Source: Calothrix sp. C42_A2020_038 (GTDB taxonomy: Bacteria; Cyanobacteriota; Cyanobacteriia; Cyanobacteriales; Nostocaceae). From it: DNA of 64,000 nt. The DNA is taken from contig JACYLQ010000034.1 of the NCBI GenBank assembly GCA_015272395.1, forward strand, positions 1 to 64,000. Direction: 5' to 3'. Shown here one piece after another: positions 9,252 to 18,655 of this stretch. Both the position numbers and the translations under genes were made by a program. Within the stretch, counting starts at the first letter, position 1. Each line of letters starts with the position of its first letter. The notes below the pieces were generated by a model that was given only the letters and a program-made list of their open reading frames with translations, had not been told where the DNA came from and made no database searches.

Positions 9252-9308
9252 AGGTTCTGATTATATGGCTAATGGTCAATACAGAGGTAGATAAATAAAG
9301 AAATAGGG

Positions 9309-9352
9309 AGTTGGAAAATAAGAATCGAGAATTTAATTCTCTATAACCAACT
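9309..9352. promoter_or_regulatory. palindrome GAGAATTTAATTCTC inside a larger hairpin, candidate MarR operator
   Basis: A perfect 15-bp palindrome at 9327-9341 is flanked by AGTTGG (9309-9314) and CCAACT (9347-9352), giving nested symmetry. It lies upstream of the MarR start (9251) and downstream of the 2TM gene stop (9400). It could be the MarR operator or a terminator for the 2TM gene. The spacing and symmetry suit an operator; no T-run follows. Confidence 0.4.
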
Positions 9353-9399
9353 AGCTATTTATTATTAGTCACTACTTATTATCCATTAACTATTAAGCA

Positions 9400-9903
9400 T
9401 TAACCATTAACAATTTTAATAAACTTATTAACGAGGTTATTAAAAGATTTTTTCAGTAAATGTTTACGACTCCATCTTTGAAACTCCAGTTCGTATTCTT
9501 CGGTGTTCTTGTTAAATTTATTCCAGCCTTCGAGTCCAATTGCCAATACTGAGAATAATAAAGGGTAGAGTGCCCAAGAAATAGTCCAACCACCGACAAA
9601 ATCAACAAGCAATAAGAAGCCGTTGACTATAGCATAATTACCTATACGCTGACGAAAACGTTTTTGACGGTAGTGATCAAACGCAAGTCTTTGCTGTACT
9701 TCTCCTTGCTGCACTATCCAATCGCTTTCTGCTTGTTTGAGTGAATCTGGAGAAATTTGTAACTCAGAGGCAATTTCCAGTAGTTGTTGGTAGGTAAATT
9801 CTTTTTCTTGGTCATTTGCTTGACGTGCAATTGCCAGTTGGAGAATTTGCTGAATATCTTCTTGAGTATAAGAGCGTATATATTGATTATCTGAAGGCGC
9901 CAT
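9400..9903 (-). CDS. 2TM domain-containing protein
   Basis: The N-terminal half is charged and helical (YTQEDIQQILQLAIARQ, SDSLKQAESDW type). Two hydrophobic helices follow (about 95-135: IVNGFLLLVDFVGGWTIS and LYPLLFSVLAIGLEGWN), then a basic tail. This is the 2TM family layout often seen in cyanobacteria, sometimes fused to kinases. I chose the ATG at 9903 (APSDNQYIRSY follows), giving 167 residues; a TTG at 9918 would add five. Function is unknown. It is monocistronic as far as can be seen. Confidence 0.75.
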   Translation of the reverse strand: MAPSDNQYIRSYTQEDIQQILQLAIARQANDQEKEFTYQQLLEIASELQISPDSLKQAESDWIVQQGEVQQRLAFDHYRQKRFRQRIGNYAIVNGFLLLVDFVGGWTISWALYPLLFSVLAIGLEGWNKFNKNTEEYELEFQRWSRKHLLKKSFNNLVNKFIKIVNG

Positions 9904-10174
9904 AGTATTAAATCCCAAGTCAAGGTAGTATAAAGTGGCGTATATGGGTTTACAGTTATAGCTGCAATGCTCTATTATCCCTAGACTAACACTTATGAGC
10001 AGGCACTTTCTTGAGTGGATTTTACGCCTATGTATTTACTAATTACCGTACTCGTTTAGATTCCCAAGGCGCGGTTTTAGTGATGAGCTGAATCTTAGCC
10101 AACACAACCAAGTATACAATTTGTGTTAAATCTTAATAATTAGTGATTTTAGCAACCACTCATATCTAATCTAT

Positions 10175-10945
10175 ATGTATCTAACTTGGCTCGATAGTAA
10201 CTCATGGCTAATTGAAATGGCTGGTCTGCGAATATTACTCGACCCGTGGTTGGTAGGGCCATTAGTGTTTGGGAATGCAACTTGGTTTTTTAAGGGAGAG
10301 CGAACAGTAGAGCGTTCTATACCAGAGAATATTGATTTAATTTTGTTGTCGCAGGGTTTGGAAGACCATACTCATCCACCAACACTCAAACAGCTTGACC
10401 GTGATATTCCTGTTGTTGCTTCACCGAATGCTGCCAAAGTTGTTGAAAAGTTGGGGTATACAAAAATCACAATCTTAGGGCATGGGGAGTCAATTACTTT
10501 TAGCGATAAAGTCACAATTATAGCAACTCCCGGTTCGCCAATTGGTCCGATGCTGGTAGAAAATGGTTATTTTCTGAAAGATAAACTTAGTCAAACAAGT
10601 CTTTATTATGAACCTCACGGTTATCACTCACCTACCCTCAAGGAATTGGCGCCTGTTGATGTGGTCATAACTCCAATAACCGATATAGAAGTATTTCTAC
10701 TTGGGACATTAATTAAAGGCGTCAATAGTGCGCTGGAGTTGATTGAATGGTTACGTCCACAAGTTATTATGAATACAGCCGCAGGTGGCGATGTGAAATT
10801 TGGCGGTTTATTAGCTTCTGCCTTGCGCGCGAGTGGAGGTGCTGCGGAGTTACGTAATTTACTTGCACAGAGAAATTTGAAAACACGAGTAATTGAAGTG
10901 GCGCCGGGAAAAAGGTTTGAAGTTGAGTTAGCATTAAGTTCCTGA
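10175..10945 (+). CDS. MBL-fold (metallo-beta-lactamase-like) hydrolase
   Basis: The 256-residue protein begins with the UlaG-like opening LTWLDSNSWLIEMAGLRIL followed by DPWLVGP. The metal-binding segment is degenerate: where HxHxDH is expected it reads SQGLEDHTHPPTL, keeping Asp-His and a later His. GHGESITF and the central NTAAGGDVKFGG loop follow. This variant motif is shared by a cyanobacterial/plant MBL subfamily, so activity need not be lost. The substrate is unknown. A strong hairpin begins 8 bp after the stop. Confidence 0.78.
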   Translation: MYLTWLDSNSWLIEMAGLRILLDPWLVGPLVFGNATWFFKGERTVERSIPENIDLILLSQGLEDHTHPPTLKQLDRDIPVVASPNAAKVVEKLGYTKITILGHGESITFSDKVTIIATPGSPIGPMLVENGYFLKDKLSQTSLYYEPHGYHSPTLKELAPVDVVITPITDIEVFLLGTLIKGVNSALELIEWLRPQVIMNTAAGGDVKFGGLLASALRASGGAAELRNLLAQRNLKTRVIEVAPGKRFEVELALSS

Positions 10946-11985
10946 TATTTTTAGTACTACTGGTTAACTAAACCAGTAGTACTGTTTCACACCTCGGACT
11001 AAACATCCATGCTATTCATATATGAAAGCTGAAACATCAATTTTTAGTACTACTGGTTTAATTTGAATTGGTGGCTGCGAACCAGTAGTACTGTTTCAGT
11101 TCCTGGTGTAAACATTGAATTTTCATGAAACCAACAATGTCAATTTTTGGTACTACTGGTTTTAATACTGCGAAGGATTCCTCTGGTTTGGCGCCGACTA
11201 GTTGTGTTGAACACGCATAGATACGCTTGTGTCATAGCATCGACTCAGATATATTCATCTATAAGAAGTAGGACATAATCAAAATAAAGCTTAGTTAGTA
11301 GTAAGCATGGTAGTGCATTCTCAGTGAGTTAGAGTAATTAATTACATACACTACGATTAAATCTTTAGTGGGAACAGTTTCGAGCTTAGACCATTCTGGA
11401 GGCAGAGATATTTTCTTAGAAGTCTTAGTAAAAATGTTTAATGTAAAACTGATTAACTACAAAAGCCAAAATAGCAATTCCGGAATTCCTCAGTTTCGTG
11501 ACATCCCCACACTATATAAAGCTTTATATTACGGTTATCCGGATAAGGGTAAATGATATGGTTAGGGATTTTCACGTCAGTATGTATATATACGTCGTGA
11601 GGAATTATCTGATTGTTTTGGCAAGTGCATCTTTTTGAACTATAATAAAAAGTTTTAGCCATGCTACTTTACTAGAGCCTAAATTTGTCGTAATATTGAA
11701 TAAAGCAAAACTCATACTGACTTCGTATTTTTATCGTCGCCTTATCGCGACTATGGGATATAAGAATTCTCAAACAAATAGACAGCGTGCTTCTGAGTAA
11801 TTTTTTTTAATCAGTGGAAAGGTAGGGGAACTTATTTGGATAACCGCGCGTCATGACAAAAGCTGTATGGAGTAATTGTCAAAACCGTGGTAACCAGTAG
11901 CTGCGTGAAATACTAACTGCCTTTCCCAATCAAATTTAATAATTCAAGATTCATTCTGTAATGGGAGTAGAGGAACAGCGCACCA
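10946..11985. repeat. 1-kb spacer carrying three copies of a hairpin repeat
   Basis: The stem AGTACTACTGGTT recurs at 10953, 11046 and, as GGTACTACTGGTT, at about 11149. The second copy also has its full partner AACCAGTAGTACT at 11080-11092; the third lacks it. The flanks (TGTTTCA after the hairpin, GAAAC...TCAATTTTT before the next) are also similar, so the unit is about 90-100 bp. The rest of the spacer to the sigma gene is AT-rich with no convincing gene. A GTG-started 62-codon frame at 11368-11556 has no ribosome site and was not accepted. Confidence 0.6.
10953..10983. terminator. 13-bp stem hairpin after MBL gene, first copy of a local repeat
   Basis: AGTACTACTGGTT (10953-10965) pairs perfectly with AACCAGTAGTACT (10971-10983) across a 5-nt loop. 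It starts 8 bp after the stop codon, so it can end or stabilise the MBL transcript. The same stem recurs twice downstream, so it is also a repeat element. Confidence 0.55.
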
Positions 11986-12972
11986 ATGCCTACAGTTAAC
12001 ATTTCAACCGAAGAAAATACGAACGCCAAATTCACGGCTGATATGGTGCGAACCTATCTGCGCGAGATTGGTCGTGTACCGTTATTAACCCGCGAACAAG
12101 AGATTGTTTACGGTAAGCAGGTGCAGCAAATGATGACACTCGTTGAAGCCAAAGAGGCTTTGGAGAAAAAGCTGCGCCGTGAAGCTAGTTTGAAGGAATG
12201 GGCTGAACATGTCAAGCAGCCTGAAGCCGATGTGAAGCGCACTGTACACCAAGGTAAGCGTGCCAAGCAAAAGATGATTGAAGCCAACTTGCGCTTGGTG
12301 GTGGCGATTGCTAAGAAATATCAAAAGCGTAACATGGAATTTCTGGATTTAATCCAGGAAGGAACCCTCGGCTTAGAGCGAGGTGTTGAGAAATTTGACC
12401 CAACTCGCGGTTACAAGTTCTCTACTTACGCTTATTGGTGGATTCGTCAAGCTATCACGCGCGCGATTGCCCAACAAGGTCGTACTATTCGCTTACCAAT
12501 TCACATCACTGAGAAACTGAACAAAATCAAGAAAGTTCAACGTGAATTAGCTCAGAAACTAGGTCGTTCACCAAGTCCAGCAGAAATAGCGAAAGAGCTA
12601 GAGCTTGAACCTGGACAAATTCGCGAGTATTTGAATATGGCTCGTCAACCAGTTTCTTTGGATGTGCGAGTTGGTGACAACCAAGATACCGAACTTCAAG
12701 AAATGCTTGAAGACGAGGGTCCATCTCCTGAGTACTACACTACTCAAGAATTTCTACGTCAAGACTTAAATAATTTGCTCTCGGAACTAACCCCGCAACA
12801 GCGCGAAGTTCTAGCTTTACGTTTTGGTTTGGAAGATGGTCATGAGTTATCGCTTGCGAAAGTGGGCGAACGTTTAAATCTTAGTCGTGAGCGGGTTCGG
12901 CAGTTAGAACATCAAGCTCTTGCTCACTTACGTCGGCGCCGAGCCAATGTCAAAGAATATGTAGCTAGCTAA
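11986..12972 (+). CDS. group 2 RNA polymerase sigma factor (sigma-70 family)
   Basis: The 328-residue protein has region 1.2 ([21 protein letters not shown]), region 2 ([59 protein letters not shown]), region 3 and region 4 ([31 protein letters not shown]). It lacks the long region 1.1 of the housekeeping SigA (about 390 residues), so it is a group 2, non-essential stress or adaptation sigma factor such as cyanobacterial SigB, SigD or SigE; which one cannot be fixed by eye. A GAGGAA ribosome site precedes the ATG. A long untranslated spacer upstream suggests regulated expression. Confidence 0.93.
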   Translation: MPTVNISTEENTNAKFTADMVRTYLREIGRVPLLTREQEIVYGKQVQQMMTLVEAKEALEKKLRREASLKEWAEHVKQPEADVKRTVHQGKRAKQKMIEANLRLVVAIAKKYQKRNMEFLDLIQEGTLGLERGVEKFDPTRGYKFSTYAYWWIRQAITRAIAQQGRTIRLPIHITEKLNKIKKVQRELAQKLGRSPSPAEIAKELELEPGQIREYLNMARQPVSLDVRVGDNQDTELQEMLEDEGPSPEYYTTQEFLRQDLNNLLSELTPQQREVLALRFGLEDGHELSLAKVGERLNLSRERVRQLEHQALAHLRRRRANVKEYVAS

Positions 12973-13531
12973 ATTACGGGTACTTAATAATTACTCCTTT
13001 GAAGGGTGAGGTGAGGATGCTTTCGACACATCTGCTGAGGAAATCTTTCCCTTGCAGGCTGTTTCCATAGTTCATATCATATCAAGGCACCTACTAATTA
13101 CAGAGGTGCCTTTGATTTGGTCACTTGTTAAGGCTTTATATTTATTTAATATTATACCCTGGTTCTTTCAAAAAACTATCTTTAGACAGATAACATCCCG
13201 ACTGTAAACAATTAAATATTTGATGATTCATCACTTGTTCATATAAGTTACTTATACGGCAAATAAGCGTACAAAAAGCAGCAGAAACAATGATATTTTA
13301 AATTTTATACAGTGTTCCCAACAAAAGAACTGGATTCTTAAGCTTCTAAGGAAATCGTAGATTTGGATTCGATTTATTTATTTGTGCAGAGTATAAATCA
13401 AACCTTAGAACGAGTATCTACTGATAAAAACTTAGGTAGTATTTGTATCAGATGTATTTATATAAGTAACAAATACTAAGAGTTGTAACAGTTCACAAAC
13501 AGAAAAGTTTATTTGTGGGAGAAGGAAAAGG
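12973..13531. other. spacer between sigma factor and exported hypothetical
   Basis: This 559-bp stretch is AT-rich. Apart from the hairpin at 13084-13112 I see no gene or repeat in it. The last part should hold the promoter of the gene at 13532. Confidence 0.5.
13084..13114 (+). terminator. rho-independent-type hairpin after sigma factor
   Basis: AAGGCACCT (13084-13092) pairs perfectly with AGGTGCCTT (13104-13112), followed by TGATTTGG. The GC-rich stem lies 112 bp downstream of the sigma factor stop. The T-run is short, so termination strength is uncertain. Confidence 0.6.
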
Positions 13532-14233
13532 GTGCATAAACATACACAGCATAGTGATTCAATTTGTCGCTTACTTTCTATCCGCTATTGGGGATTATCT
13601 TTAGTAGGACTAGCAATAGCAGTAGGAGTTGTGGCAAACCGTTCCAAACCAGTATTTAGCAATCAACTGGATAACGATCCCTACTCCTACAGAGTGATAT
13701 TACCTGATTCAGGAGCGTACTTTGAGACTTGGAGAGAAGAAGCATCTTACCATATTACTGATGAAGTATCTAGCGCTCCATCAGGAAAAACACTTGTTCC
13801 TTCAGAGCCAATGATTACAGCCATCGTTCCAAAGGTAGAAAGACCAGCAAGTAAATCTATAACTACCCCTTTTAACTATCCTCAGAAAGATGGAATATAT
13901 CTTTACGGGCAATCTCCTCAACCAGGACAACTGGGTCAAGGCTACGTTGTTTTTGAAAAAAATAATGGCCGGGTTGTCGGCGCCTTGTATATGCCGGACT
14001 CTGAGTACAGTTGTTTCGATGGGACTGTTGACAGTAGTGGGGAGTTGGCTATGACAGTGAATGGATACCAAGGTGAAATTGGTCAAACTCAAGTCGCGAC
14101 AAGTGGAGATACACCGAAAATGAATGAAGATGAACCAACAAGTTATGCCTATTCATTAGCCCTGCGCGATTTTCACGCCATCGAAAAAATTAGCACAGTT
14201 GACCACCAAATTTTACAAGCTTGTAAAGAGTAG
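13532..14233 (+). CDS. exported or membrane-anchored hypothetical protein
   Basis: The 233-residue protein starts at a GTG with a clear GAAGGA ribosome site just upstream. One hydrophobic segment (YWGLSLVGLAIAVGVVAN, about 19-36) acts as a signal anchor, so the rest should lie outside the cytoplasm. The central part is Pro/Ser/Thr-rich (about 80-110). The C-terminal part has YLYGQSPQPGQLGQGYVVFE and ALYMPDSEYSCFDG, a pattern I associate with conserved cyanobacterial proteins of unknown function. A strong bidirectional terminator follows. No function assigned. Confidence 0.75.
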   Translation: MHKHTQHSDSICRLLSIRYWGLSLVGLAIAVGVVANRSKPVFSNQLDNDPYSYRVILPDSGAYFETWREEASYHITDEVSSAPSGKTLVPSEPMITAIVPKVERPASKSITTPFNYPQKDGIYLYGQSPQPGQLGQGYVVFEKNNGRVVGALYMPDSEYSCFDGTVDSSGELAMTVNGYQGEIGQTQVATSGDTPKMNEDEPTSYAYSLALRDFHAIEKISTVDHQILQACKE

Positions 14234-14326
14234 AATGCAGCAGGCGCCACTTAATAATTAATTACTTACCGGAATATTTATAGCGCCACACAAATTATGA
14301 GTATGGCGCCAAGTAATGATTGGTAA

Positions 14327-14363
14327 GGTGTGTGAAACTATTATATTGATAGTTTCACACACC
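14327..14363. terminator. bidirectional terminator, perfect 15-bp stem
   Basis: GGTGTGTGAAACTAT (14327-14341) pairs perfectly with ATAGTTTCACACACC (14349-14363) across a 7-nt loop. It fills the gap between two convergent genes (stops at 14233 and 14364) and can end both transcripts. Confidence 0.75.
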
Positions 14364-15656
14364 CTAGGCTGCTATTTGTTGTTTTTCTTTGGTTGTGTTT
14401 TTGGCAAGTAAATTTGTGTAAAGTTGAGTAAGTCTTGATGCTACACTGTGCCAACTAAAAGCTATTTCCACTCTTTGCCGACCAGCTTGACCCATTTGGT
14501 CACGTAAAGTCGAGTCAGTAAGAATTCGGTCAATACAACTAGCAAATTCCTCTTCCTGAAGGGGTGTAGCAAGTAATCCCGTAACTTCCGGAACAACGGT
14601 AAACTGTAGTCCACCAACATTACTTGCTACAACTGGTGTCCTACAAGCCATTGACTCAATTGCAACTAAACCAAACGGTTCATAATGACTTGGCACTACA
14701 CAAACATCAGCAGCAGCATAATAAACGGATAACATATCCTCGTCCAAACGACCTGGAAAAATTGTCTTATCCTGTAGTCCAAGTTCATTCACAATAGATT
14801 CGATACGCTCACGCTCGATTCCATCACTCATACCTGGACGACTACCACCAGCAATAATCAGGTAGAAGTTTGGTGAAGAGCAAAATTTGGATTTCGCAGC
14901 AGCACGAACTAGGGTTTCAATACCTTTGCGCTTGTCAAAACGACCTACGTAAAAAACTATTTTCGCATCCAGGGCAGGCATTTTTAACTGTTTTCTAGCA
15001 GCAACACGCTCAAATGAGCCAAATTTAATCACGTCAGTACCACAAGGAATAATTTCAATTTTCCCAAGGTCAGAGACTAGCGCGCGCATATGAGATTGCT
15101 CCTGCGGACTTGTTGCAACTACCTTATCAACAGTTTCTAAACAAGTTTTTTCCACTGCTAACCGTTGGTATGCAATAGGGGGAACTTCTGACTGCGTACT
15201 ATACTTCACAGCTCCGAGTGAATGATAGGTGTGAACTTGAACTAGTGAAGGAAAATGCTTTCTCAACTCCATACCAACCCAGGAAGACAGCCAGTAATTG
15301 GTATGAATGAGTGAGTAATTGGATAGTTGCTGTTGTTGAAATGCTAGGAATTGATTGACAAATTCAGGTAGATATTCAAAAACATAATCACGACCGATAA
15401 ATTCAGCAGGTCCAGCAGTCAGTCGGATAGTTCGGCAGTTGGGAGCATGTTCCACAATTGCTACTTGTTCAGAATTAACACGACGTGCAAACATATCAAC
15501 CTGCCAACCTTGTTGCGCCAGCGCTAAACCAATTTGTCGTACATAAACATTCTGACCACCTGCTTCTTCTTGACCAATTTCACAAGCGGGATCACCACTT
15601 ACTGAAATCAGCGCAATTCTGTCTTTCTTTCTTAGGGACATTTTCTTGAACTCCAA
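14364..15656 (-). CDS. GT4 glycosyltransferase, sucrose-phosphate synthase/MshA-like
   Basis: The 430-residue GT-B enzyme has the N-terminal loop GDPACEIGQEEAGGQNVYVR typical of sucrose-phosphate synthase and sucrose-synthase-like GT4 enzymes. HTNYWLSSWVGMEL and VQVHTYHSLGAVKY follow. The C-terminal donor domain has YVGRFDKRKGIETLV, the E-x7-E motif in EPFGLVAIESMACRTPVVA and VGGLQFTV. A single-domain SPS would make sucrose-6-phosphate, a cyanobacterial compatible solute, but a related sugar acceptor cannot be excluded. The start at 15656 was kept although an internal ATG (SLRKKDRIAL follows) is possible. It is monocistronic. Confidence 0.82.
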   Translation of the reverse strand: MEFKKMSLRKKDRIALISVSGDPACEIGQEEAGGQNVYVRQIGLALAQQGWQVDMFARRVNSEQVAIVEHAPNCRTIRLTAGPAEFIGRDYVFEYLPEFVNQFLAFQQQQLSNYSLIHTNYWLSSWVGMELRKHFPSLVQVHTYHSLGAVKYSTQSEVPPIAYQRLAVEKTCLETVDKVVATSPQEQSHMRALVSDLGKIEIIPCGTDVIKFGSFERVAARKQLKMPALDAKIVFYVGRFDKRKGIETLVRAAAKSKFCSSPNFYLIIAGGSRPGMSDGIERERIESIVNELGLQDKTIFPGRLDEDMLSVYYAAADVCVVPSHYEPFGLVAIESMACRTPVVASNVGGLQFTVVPEVTGLLATPLQEEEFASCIDRILTDSTLRDQMGQAGRQRVEIAFSWHSVASRLTQLYTNLLAKNTTKEKQQIAA

Positions 15657-16663
15657 TTCAACTCAGCCATTATCAACTTTTTGAGACTCCAATAGAGCTG
15701 AAAGTACAAGAGTACGAACAGCTTCCAGACAACAATCTCGTTCACATACATACAAACCAAATGTCAGTATAGATACTCACACTTATGTTTGATGTTTGAA
15801 TTCCAAACGAGCAAACTATATATTGCTAACTACCATTACTTCTGCCTGCCTTGATGTTAGAGACATGTATACCAAATCAACTCTATTGGAAGGTTTTAAT
15901 TACAGAACAAACACTTCTAGGGAGTATCCCTATTTGGGACAAATATGGATTTGTCACAGCATGACAGCCCAATCATATATTTACGATACTCACCTTCTAG
16001 TTTGGAACTAGACTTCACTCCCAAGCACCAGAGATTACATTACTAAAATCATATTCTACTTTTTTTCTACACCTGAAATTATTCCACATAATTTCATTAA
16101 ATCAAATACTTTTTCACAATTAATAAATATTTTTATATCAAGTATTCCAATTTTAAAGCTACGAGATGTAAAGCAATGCCTATTTCAGAAACAAGAAGAA
16201 TAAATTACATTATATTTCTTTTTTATCCTCAAAATCATTCATTTTTCCGAAATTTAAGCAAATATTCGCCAAAATCATTTCTTGCCATTTTTTGACATCA
16301 ATTTTTTTGTTGTGTGTATTTGTCAAAAACCTTGTAGACAGTATACTTTAATCAATTTATTACATAATATTTATATTTTCTGAGTTCTCAACCATTTGAT
16401 GCATTAGGTTAAGAAAAAATTATGAATTAATCGCAAGTGAATAAATCAAATTAGACTTAGACGATTGATAAACGTATAATTATTTAATTATTGTTTATAT
16501 AGTTATTAATTGTTGATTTATAGGCAATTAGCAAATGATTAAAATATGAGAATTAGATTTGAAGTAAATTGGGATTATTTAAATCGGTAATTTGCAAAAA
16601 CCAGTTTGGCGCTGACTTAATTTATTGTTTGTAAGGACGCTCCGGTTTCGGAGCGTCAAGCAT
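15657..16663. other. 1-kb AT-rich region without a convincing gene
   Basis: From about 16020 to 16600 the sequence is extremely AT-rich with many A and T runs. A short open frame at 15796-16011 has no ribosome site and no protein-like composition. The part next to 15656 should contain the promoter of the glycosyltransferase. Nothing else is supported; a decayed gene or a non-coding RNA cannot be excluded. Confidence 0.5.
16636..16657 (-). terminator. terminator hairpin after txlA
   Basis: GACGCTCCG (16636-16644) and CGGAGCGTC (16649-16657) form a perfect 9-bp GC-rich stem with a 4-nt loop. It lies 6 bp beyond the txlA stop on the minus strand. Confidence 0.75.
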
Positions 16664-17239
16664 TTAATTTACAACTTGACTACCGTGACTGCGAGGATCT
16701 TCATTACTACCAGCAGGCGCCACAGGAGCAGAAAACTTAGAAACAACTCCACTAGCTTGAGCGTAGGGTAGAGGAGAATTAGTAGCTAAGGCGCTAAGAT
16801 TATCGGTCATGATAGTACGAGGTTGGTCACCAATTGCTTGAGCAACAGCTTCCCCATTTTGATTTAGAAATACAAAGTGAGGTATACCATCAACTCGATA
16901 ACGTAACATTTCTGGTAACCACTTAGTGTTGTCCACATTCAACATGACAAAATTGAGTTTACCAGCGTACTCTTTTTTCAATGCAGCAATATCCGGCGCC
17001 ATTTTTTGACAAACCGTACACCAGTTAGCGTAGAACTCAACCAAAGAAGGTTTGCCATTGGTTAAAGCGACATCGAGTGGTGTAGACTGTTCTGATAACT
17101 GTGTAAGCGTTGCACTAGTCGTTTCGGTTCGTAAACCCAAAACTAAAGCTACACTCAAAACAATTGCTACGATTGCAATCAGAAAATTTCTAACGCGCGT
17201 AGCGTTTTGCTGCGAATTAATTTGTTCTTCACCAGCCAT
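16664..17239 (-). CDS. txlA: thylakoid/periplasmic thioredoxin-like protein TxlA (HCF164-like)
   Basis: The 191-residue protein has one N-terminal membrane anchor (about 18-36) and a thioredoxin domain with active site WCTVC (C74, C77) in YANWCTVCQKM and the cis-Pro loop VDGIPHFVFLN. This is the layout of cyanobacterial TxlA and plant HCF164, which pass reducing power across the thylakoid membrane and help in cytochrome b6f assembly and haem attachment. The Pro-rich C-terminal tail is variable. It is divergently placed from the NIL-ferredoxin gene with 62 bp between starts, so the two share a promoter region. Confidence 0.88.
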   Translation of the reverse strand: MAGEEQINSQQNATRVRNFLIAIVAIVLSVALVLGLRTETTSATLTQLSEQSTPLDVALTNGKPSLVEFYANWCTVCQKMAPDIAALKKEYAGKLNFVMLNVDNTKWLPEMLRYRVDGIPHFVFLNQNGEAVAQAIGDQPRTIMTDNLSALATNSPLPYAQASGVVSKFSAPVAPAGSNEDPRSHGSQVVN

Positions 17240-17301
17240 AACAAAATTATTAAAAGTTATTAAGTACCGTCATGATTTAGTTTAACGAGAAACGAAATAG
17301 T

Positions 17302-17706
17302 ATGAAGAAACGAGTGACTCTAACCTTTCCCAAACGTGCAGTGCAAATGCCAGTCACATACCGACTAGCAAAAGACTTTAATGTGGCAGCAAACATTATC
17401 CGCGCACAAGTGGCGCCAAATCAAATTGGTCAACTGGTAGTAGAACTTTCAGGTGATATCGACCAGTTAGACGCAGCTATTGACTGGATGCGTTCTCAAA
17501 ATATCAACGTATCATTGACGCTTGGTGAAATCGCTATCGATGCAAACCTCTGTGTAGACTGTGGTTTATGTACGGGTGTTTGTCCAACTGAAGCGCTCAC
17601 TCTTAACCCAGAAACCTATAAACTAACATTCACACGCGCACGTTGTATAGTTTGTGAACAGTGTATACCCACCTGTCCTGTACAAGCAATTTCGACAAAT
17701 TTGTAG
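17302..17706 (+). CDS. NIL domain plus 2[4Fe-4S] ferredoxin protein
   Basis: In this 134-residue protein, residues 1-75 form a NIL domain (named from MetN-type ABC ATPases, where it binds methionine). Residues 80-134 carry two 4Fe-4S motifs: C84-x2-C87-x2-C90-x3-C94 and C115-x2-C118-x2-C121-x3-C125, each followed by Pro. Small NIL-ferredoxins are common in cyanobacteria and are thought to act in sulfur or methionine metabolism as electron carriers; the partner is unknown. Start ATG at 17302. Confidence 0.88.
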   Translation: MKKRVTLTFPKRAVQMPVTYRLAKDFNVAANIIRAQVAPNQIGQLVVELSGDIDQLDAAIDWMRSQNINVSLTLGEIAIDANLCVDCGLCTGVCPTEALTLNPETYKLTFTRARCIVCEQCIPTCPVQAISTNL

Positions 17707-17756
17707 ATTTTTATAAACGAAAGGGAAAAAGACTTTTCCCCTTCCCCCTCTACCCA

Positions 17757-18200
17757 TCACCCACGATTTTTAATCAACATCACTTCCAGAATTTGAGTAG
17801 CAACATCAGTGTCTAAACTCAAAGCTTGGTATAAATCGTTTAAAAACTCTTTTTCTTCCTGAGTCACAATTCCATCAGCTAAAATCAAATCGGCAGCAAC
17901 AGCAAATGCGGACTCCCGCATTTCATAAGATAACGACTCTTTAGCTGTATCGAACAAACTATTCATTCCCTCATGACGCAAAATACCCAAAATCTTGTCA
18001 AACATACGTTGCATCAATTCATTTGAGTAACTCCTATACATCTTCATCCGCGACAATACAGCAGAAATACCACGCGCTTCCTCTTCAGAAAGATACCCAT
18101 CAGATGTAACTACAGACAAAGTAATAGCGGCAAAAGCTTCCGCTGGAGTCATCGCCTCTTTCACCGTATTATTACCAAGTACTCTGTCAAATAAACCCAT
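17757..18200 (-). CDS. TerB family tellurite-resistance-like protein
   Basis: This 147-residue all-helical protein has the TerB repeat AEAFAAITLSVVTSDGYLSE (about 20-39) and the second half SAFAVAADLILADGIVTQEE. The conserved D/E pairs of TerB bind metals. Family members are linked to tellurite or phage-related stress and to membrane-associated metal sensing; the real role in cyanobacteria is unknown. A second, broken copy of the same gene lies upstream in the same orientation (see 18372-18452 and 20657-20876), so this was a tandem pair. Confidence 0.85.
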   Translation of the reverse strand: MGLFDRVLGNNTVKEAMTPAEAFAAITLSVVTSDGYLSEEEARGISAVLSRMKMYRSYSNELMQRMFDKILGILRHEGMNSLFDTAKESLSYEMRESAFAVAADLILADGIVTQEEKEFLNDLYQALSLDTDVATQILEVMLIKNRG

Positions 18201-18371
18201 GTTAGTGTTATCCTTTTGTTGGAAATATTTAAAAATAAAGATGACATTACACTCGTTATTTGGCTGGTAAGCATCATAACTTGTGCAATGTCTTTTTTCT
18301 GGTAATCTCAGTATTCCCTAGTTTTTGTAAAAACTAACACCTATGTTTAAGTATAGAAAAATCACTTAATC

Positions 18372-18452
18372 TCAATTTTTGATAATCATTACCTGTAAGA
18401 TTTGTGTGGCAACTTCTTCTTATATATTCAAGGTCTGATATAAATAGTTCTG
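18372..18452 (-). pseudogene. C-terminal remnant of a second terB
   Basis: The minus strand reads QNYLYQTLNI, a stop, then EEVATQILQVMIIKN and a stop. It aligns in one frame with the end of the intact TerB (DLYQALSLDTDVATQILEV, then MLIKNRG). The in-frame stop marks it as dead. Together with the N-terminal remnant at 20657-20876 it brackets the restriction-modification genes. Confidence 0.8.
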
Positions 18453-18551
18453 TATCGTAACCGTCCAATAACAAGTAAAGCGTAGCATAACCCAACAATA
18501 ATGTTAGGTTCTAATTATAAGTATTTAACCGGACGTGAGATAAATAGTTCT
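18440..18551. repeat. 12-bp direct repeat flanking the left end of the R-M block
   Basis: ATAAATAGTTCT occurs at 18440-18451, inside the terB remnant, and again at 18540-18551, exactly 100 bp apart. The similarity extends a few bases further. It may be a trace of the event that brought in the R-M genes, or chance in AT-rich DNA. Confidence 0.35.
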
Positions 18552-18655
18552 CGCAACAATTCTTAATATATAAAGTGCAAGAAACCATTGATGTGAGCGG
18601 GTTTCCCGACTGTGGATGGATTTACACCCCACGATTTTAGAAGAACTTTTATCTT

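Noticed and set aside
11368-11556. 62-codon plus-strand frame before the sigma gene
   Set aside because: GTG start without ribosome site, odd composition and location inside a repeat-rich spacer.
13802-14092. 96-codon minus-strand frame
   Set aside because: Fully antisense to the exported hypothetical, which has a good start and signal anchor.
15796-16011. 71-codon plus-strand frame in the AT-rich spacer
   Set aside because: No ribosome site, no recognisable motif, composition like the surrounding non-coding DNA.
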